The notes under the pieces are model-generated. The model made no database searches, was not told the DNA's origin, and was given only the letters and a program-made list of their open reading frames with translations. The position numbers were made by a program, and so were the translations under genes. A stretch of DNA of 64,000 bases from CAIYRG01 sp964446945 (lineage in GTDB: Bacteria; Pseudomonadota; Alphaproteobacteria; Micropepsales; Micropepsaceae), in the NCBI GenBank assembly GCA_964446945.1, contig CAYUQO010000004.1:62001-126000 (forward strand), in the 5' to 3' direction. The first letter of the stretch is position 1, and every line of letters starts with the position of its first letter. Below, one piece after another: positions 60,021-64,000 of this stretch.

Positions 60021-61556
60021 CTATTTGCTCAGGCCCAGTTTCTCGTCGCCGGAACGCTGCAGGACGACATTGACGCCGGACTTGTCGAGCGGCGTTGCGC
60101 CCAGCTTGAGAAGCAGCTTGGCGGTGTCCTCGCGATATCTGCGCGGAATCTGAAGCCGGCGGGCGCCGATTTCCTTGGTGAGCACGGAGAGCGAAATGCT
60201 CAACGGCGTCTGTCCAAAACTGTCCTTCTGATCGACCTTGGCGCCCTTGCTCACCAGGTATTCGATATCCGGGTTGATTCCCTGATAGGTGGCAGCATGC
60301 AATGCAGTCCAGCCAAATTGGCCGGCGGCATTCACGTCGGCGCCATGCTCGACGAGGTACTTTAGCGTCTGGGTCGACAAGGCCCGTTCTTCGGGCTCTC
60401 TCATCCTCTGAACGTCGGTTCCCGCGCCGGCGGCCATGATCAATGGCGTGGTGCCCTGCTCGGTCGGAATATTGGGATCGGCCCCGCCGTCTACCAAAGC
60501 CTTGACCAGTGCGAGATTGCTAGTCTCGGCCGCCAGCAGCAGCGGTGTCGCGCCCTGCAGAACGATTTCAGTGACGGTGAGCGCAGTACGTCGCTTCAAA
60601 GCAACCCCGGAGCCTTTTTTGACTTCGTCAGCGGCCTTTGCCTTGTCCTGCTTGATGCGAAGATTCGGGTTCGCGCCATGCTTGAGAAGCGATTTGACGA
60701 TCGCCAGCTGTGCGTCTTGCCGCTCGAAGTCAATTCCATAATCGGAGTCCCGCACGGCGCGATGTAACGCGGCGTAACCGTCCGAATCCACCAGATTGGG
60801 ATTGGCCCCCCCGTCGAGCAGTGCGTCCACCGCCTTCACCTGACCCATGGCGCTGGCGATGATCAAGGGTGTCAACGCTGACTTGGGTTGCGCTTCGTTC
60901 GCGTTTGCGCCGGCTTTCAGGAGAATACGGGCACTGTCCGCATCGCCCTGCTGGGCGGCAAACATCAATGGAGTGAAGCCGGTCTTCGAAGCGAGATTGA
61001 CGTCGGCGCCGTGTTTGACGAGTTCATCGACAACCGCCACCTGACGTTTGGAAAGCGCCCACATCAGAGCGGTCTGTCCGCCCATGGACTCCTGTGTATT
61101 GGGCTTCGCGCCGCCTGAAAGCAGAGCGCGGATGGTGTCAATATTGCCCCGGCCGGCGGCAGCCATGAGTGGCGTTTCGCCCGACATGATCGGCATGTTG
61201 GGATCCGCGCCGGCCGCCAGCAGTTTTTTGGCCATCGCCGGATCCTGCTGCCCGGCCGCCGCGTAAAGCGCCGTCGCGCCAAACTCATTGGCCGACTTCG
61301 CGCTGGCGCCGGCGTGCAGAAGGAGGTCTGCCATTGCCAGATCATTGCGCGAGGCCGCCCAAACCAGCGCCGCCGTGCCTTCCGCGCCGGCGATATCTTT
61401 CTTTGGCAGGGTCGTGAGCAGCGACTGCACGGCTGCACGGTCCCCTTCCCTGGCAGCAGTCACCAGCGACATGTCGCTCCCGCCCGCTGCGAGTGCAGTA
61501 CCGCCAAGAATCGTGGAACACATCAGTACCGCCAGAATCGTTGCTCTCGTTCTCAT
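60021..61556 (-). CDS. Secreted ankyrin-repeat protein
   Basis: A 511-residue protein with a signal peptide (ILAVLMCSTILGGTALAAGG) and about 10-12 ankyrin repeats, visible as units such as GETPLMAAAGRGNIDTIRALL, GFTPLMFAAQQGDADSARILL, GTTPLIMAAGAGTDVQ and GWTALHAATYQG. A lysine-rich insertion (about residues 300-330, QDKAKAADEVKKG) interrupts one repeat. In genomes with DUF1552/DUF1592 pairs, a periplasmic ankyrin protein often accompanies them, as here with 78 nt between the genes. The binding partner is unknown. Confidence 0.92.
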   Translation of the reverse strand: MRTRATILAVLMCSTILGGTALAAGGSDMSLVTAAREGDRAAVQSLLTTLPKKDIAGAEGTAALVWAASRNDLAMADLLLHAGASAKSANEFGATALYAAAGQQDPAMAKKLLAAGADPNMPIMSGETPLMAAAGRGNIDTIRALLSGGAKPNTQESMGGQTALMWALSKRQVAVVDELVKHGADVNLASKTGFTPLMFAAQQGDADSARILLKAGANANEAQPKSALTPLIIASAMGQVKAVDALLDGGANPNLVDSDGYAALHRAVRDSDYGIDFERQDAQLAIVKSLLKHGANPNLRIKQDKAKAADEVKKGSGVALKRRTALTVTEIVLQGATPLLLAAETSNLALVKALVDGGADPNIPTEQGTTPLIMAAGAGTDVQRMREPEERALSTQTLKYLVEHGADVNAAGQFGWTALHAATYQGINPDIEYLVSKGAKVDQKDSFGQTPLSISLSVLTKEIGARRLQIPRRYREDTAKLLLKLGATPLDKSGVNVVLQRSGDEKLGLSK

Positions 61557-61634
61557 CCCAATTCTCCCCGGGCTCGATTTCGTTTGAGCATAATCAGAGG
61601 TCCCCGCTTGCGCGGGGACCTGCCGACTTGACGT

Positions 61635-62999
61635 TCAGATTTTCGCCACTTTGGTTTGACCGGTCGGCAGATCAAGCCGGCCTGTGCTGTCTCCCAACTT
61701 CTCCACGTGGGGCACACCGGCCTTGTCCAGCATGGTCAGAAGGAGATTGGTCATGGGCGTGCGGTTCGGATACTTGACGTGCATTCCGCCCTTGAGGCCA
61801 CCGATACCACTGTGCACCAACACCAACGGCAGGTTGGTATAAAGGTGCAGGTTGGCGTCGCTCAGCGCGGCCCCGTACAGGACCATCGAGTGATCGAGCA
61901 GCGATCCATCGCCGTCCTTGGTGTCGCGCAGCTTGCCGAGATAATACGCCAGCATCTTCGTATGCAAGCCGTTGATCGCGATGGTCTTGACCTGCTTCTC
62001 GCGATCGCCCTGATGATGCGTGCACGGATGATGCGCATCGCCAAATCCCAATTCCGGATAGGCGCGACCGCTCATTTCGTGGCCCATCTGGAACGTGATC
62101 ACGCGCGTCAGGTCGGTCTGCCAGGAGAGGACCATCAAGTCGGCCATCAAGCGGAAATAATCCGAAAAGACTTCCGGGGCGCCGACCGGGCTGCCGACGG
62201 GCAGGGCGTGGACGTCCTGCTTTTCCGCAAGTTGCATGCGCCGCTCGACATCGCGAATGGCATCCAGATACTGATCGATCTTCGCGCGATCCGTGCCGCC
62301 GACTTTCAGGCGCATGTTCTTGACGTCGGCGCTGACGGCATCAAGGATGCTCTCATCCTCACGTCTGATCTCCAGACGCGCCTTCGGGTCGGTGCCCCCG
62401 TCGCCGAACAGACGCTCGAACACAGCGCGCGGCCGGTTTTCCATTGGGAGGGGCGTGGTGTCGTTGCGCCACGAGATCGTGTCGTAATAGGCGCAGCCAT
62501 AGGCGGACTCGCAGGCGCCCACGATCTCGGCGGATTCCAGGCCGATCTCAAGTGACGCGAGCTGGGTCGATTTACCGAACTCTCTTGCCGCGATCTGATC
62601 GACGGACATCCCGGCGTGGATATCTGCGCCGGAGGTCATTTTTGCATGCGTACCCGTCAGGAAGGCGGTGCAAGCGCGCGGATGATCTCCGCCCACTTCG
62701 CCGTCCAGTCCTGCCGCTTGCTGTTGATCGAGACCACCGATCACCGTTATGCGGTCGCGGAACGGCTCGAGTGGCTGGAGAGTTGGGGTGATCTCCCAGC
62801 CTGTGCCCAGTGTCTTGGGCGTCCATTCATGGCCCAAATCGAATATTCCGTTCGGGACTTCCATGAACGCCATGCGGGTCGGTCGCGCCGCCGGGGTGGC
62901 AAACGCGGGCGTCATTGCGTCCAACATCGGCAAAGCAAGCGCCGCACCAGTACCCCGTAAGAAAGTCCGACGGGGAATCGAGATCTTAGAGATTACCAT
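61635..62999 (-). CDS. DUF1552 domain-containing Tat-exported protein
   Basis: A 454-residue protein. A twin-arginine signal is clear (ISIPRRTFLRGTGAALALPML), so it is folded in the cytoplasm before export. The remainder fits the DUF1552 family: AFMEVPNGI, DHPRACTAFLTGTHA, and the C-terminal LYTNLPLVLVHSGIGGLKG. It overlaps the upstream DUF1592 gene by 14 nt and the two families nearly always travel together in secreted, haem-linked systems. Enzymatic activity is not established. Confidence 0.92.
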   Translation of the reverse strand: MVISKISIPRRTFLRGTGAALALPMLDAMTPAFATPAARPTRMAFMEVPNGIFDLGHEWTPKTLGTGWEITPTLQPLEPFRDRITVIGGLDQQQAAGLDGEVGGDHPRACTAFLTGTHAKMTSGADIHAGMSVDQIAAREFGKSTQLASLEIGLESAEIVGACESAYGCAYYDTISWRNDTTPLPMENRPRAVFERLFGDGGTDPKARLEIRREDESILDAVSADVKNMRLKVGGTDRAKIDQYLDAIRDVERRMQLAEKQDVHALPVGSPVGAPEVFSDYFRLMADLMVLSWQTDLTRVITFQMGHEMSGRAYPELGFGDAHHPCTHHQGDREKQVKTIAINGLHTKMLAYYLGKLRDTKDGDGSLLDHSMVLYGAALSDANLHLYTNLPLVLVHSGIGGLKGGMHVKYPNRTPMTNLLLTMLDKAGVPHVEKLGDSTGRLDLPTGQTKVAKI

Positions 63000-64000
63000 C
63001 TTTGACTCTCCTCATTTGGAAGGGAGTACTGTTGACGATACCAAGAATGATGTCGGACCATTTTTGGTCATCCGCAGAAGCATCCCGGACGATTTTGCGA
63101 ATTACTGGGCGATCATATTCTTCGACGCCGCGGCCCAACGCATAAGTCAGGAGCCGCTCTGTGAAGGTCTCGACGAACATCTCCTTTTTCTTGAGCAGGA
63201 GTTCACGCAAGCCCGCCGGCCCATTGAATGTCGAACCGTCCGGCAGCTTGCCGGAAGCATCAATCGGTCCCGTTCCGGGACCAGTTGAGTCGCGCCACTC
63301 GCCAATCCCATCAAAATTGTCCAGCGCGAAGCCGAGCGAGTCCATCTGTGCATGACAAGCCGCACAAGCAGGGTTGGACCGGTGCAGTTCCATGCGCTGG
63401 CGCATGGTCAGTTTCTGCGTGGACTCGTCCTCCTTCAGCGACGGGACGTTGGCCGGCGGCGGCGGAGGAGGCGTACCGAGAAGCTGCTCCAGAACCCATT
63501 TGCCTCGGATGGTCGGCGCGGTGCGGTTGGGATAGGAGGTCACGGCAAGAATGCTCGCCTGTCCCAGAAGGCCGAAGCGATTGGGGTTGGTGAGCTTCAC
63601 GCGCCGGAACTCGGTGCCGTAAATGCCCTTGATGCCGTAGTGCTCGGCCATGCGCTGATTGAGGAATGTGTAATCCGTGGTCAGCAGATTCGCGACGCTG
63701 TGGTCCTCTTTGACTTCGTTCTCGACCACGAGTTCGGTTTCGGTTTGCATCGACCGGCGCAAATTCTCGTCCCAGGTCAGGAAGGTCGAGGTGTCGGGCG
63801 AGATCCGTTCGATATTCCGCAAGAACAGCCATTGACCGACAAAGTTTTTGATCAGGGCCTCTGAACGCGAGTCCGCCATCATACGCTTGACCTGCGCCTT
63901 CAGCACTGACGGATCGTGGAGCTGGCCCTTCTCGGCGACTGCGAGCAATTCATCGTCGGGAATGCTGCTCCAGAGGAAGAAGGACAGACGCGATGCAAGG
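62986..64000 (-). CDS. DUF1592/DUF1588/DUF1585 family cytochrome-like protein (N-terminus outside window)
   Basis: The C-terminal 337 residues of a large PSD1-type secreted protein; the frame is open to the right edge, starting LASRLSFFLWSSIPDDEL. DUF1592-type sequence is followed by DUF1588 (RFGLLGQASILAVTSYPNRTAP), a haem-binding CAACH motif near residue 212 of the visible part, and DUF1585 at the end (FVETFTERLLTYALGRGVEEYD). A PPPPPP linker precedes the haem segment. It is probably a periplasmic c-type cytochrome oxidoreductase partner of the DUF1552 protein. Confidence 0.92.
   Translation of the reverse strand, partial: LASRLSFFLWSSIPDDELLAVAEKGQLHDPSVLKAQVKRMMADSRSEALIKNFVGQWLFLRNIERISPDTSTFLTWDENLRRSMQTETELVVENEVKEDHSVANLLTTDYTFLNQRMAEHYGIKGIYGTEFRRVKLTNPNRFGLLGQASILAVTSYPNRTAPTIRGKWVLEQLLGTPPPPPPANVPSLKEDESTQKLTMRQRMELHRSNPACAACHAQMDSLGFALDNFDGIGEWRDSTGPGTGPIDASGKLPDGSTFNGPAGLRELLLKKKEMFVETFTERLLTYALGRGVEEYDRPVIRKIVRDASADDQKWSDIILGIVNSTPFQMRRVKDGNL

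Overview
This window is almost entirely a very large surface-polysaccharide (exopolysaccharide, capsule or O-antigen type) gene cluster, about 57 kb, followed by an unrelated 6 kb block of membrane, ankyrin and DUF1552/DUF1592 genes. GC is high-moderate, genes are tightly packed with many ATGA overlaps, and the Wza/YjbH-type export genes fit a Gram-negative bacterium. An alphaproteobacterium is my best guess, but the DUF1552/DUF1592 pair also occurs in other phyla, so the taxonomy is uncertain. No tRNA, rRNA or CRISPR array was seen.

Layout. 1-4271 (minus): a partial gene at the left edge, a HisF/HisH/WbpG-type sugar amidination module, an FkbM methyltransferase and a winged-helix regulator fused to a Rossmann-like domain. 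4272-4719: a control region with two copies of the same inverted repeat, and a decayed YdcF C-terminus. 4720-5709 (plus): a Wzz-like chain-length protein. 5723-33992 (minus): a near-continuous block of about 27 genes containing many glycosyltransferases, a Wzy-like polymerase, rfbACD, two aminotransferases, an epimerase, an N-acyltransferase, methyltransferases, an asparagine synthase, a cupin and an OafA/SGNH acyltransferase. A plausible sigma-70 promoter lies at its head, near 34.1 kb. 34334-36665 (minus): an MBOAT plus SGNH O-acetylation pair. 37047-41089 (plus): a GtrB-like glycosyltransferase, two methyltransferases and a Wzx flippase. 41145-42423: an intact IS3-family (IS407-like) element with a 4-bp target duplication. 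42577-47300 (minus): sulfotransferase, GT-C-like membrane protein and NodU-family carbamoyltransferase. 47466-48218 (plus): a GT2. 48222-51335 (minus): a giant SLBB export protein, divergent from the plus-strand genes yjbH-like, gmd, fcl and manC (51623-57461). 57809-59920 (plus): two related multi-pass membrane proteins. 60021-64000 (minus): ankyrin-repeat protein, DUF1552 protein and a partial DUF1592/1588/1585 haem protein.

How they fit together. The window encodes dTDP-L-rhamnose steps (rfbA, C, D; rfbB is absent here), GDP-L-fucose steps (manC, gmd, fcl) and at least one N-acylated amino sugar. About 15 glycosyltransferases would assemble the repeat unit, Wzx and Wzy would flip and polymerise it, a Wzz-like protein would set its length, and the SLBB and YjbH-like proteins would export it. 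An unusual number of decorating enzymes is present: O-acetylation by two unrelated routes, O-carbamoylation, sulfation, methylation, amidation and amidination. No initiating phosphoglycosyltransferase and no Wzc-type kinase were found, so parts of the pathway probably lie outside the window.
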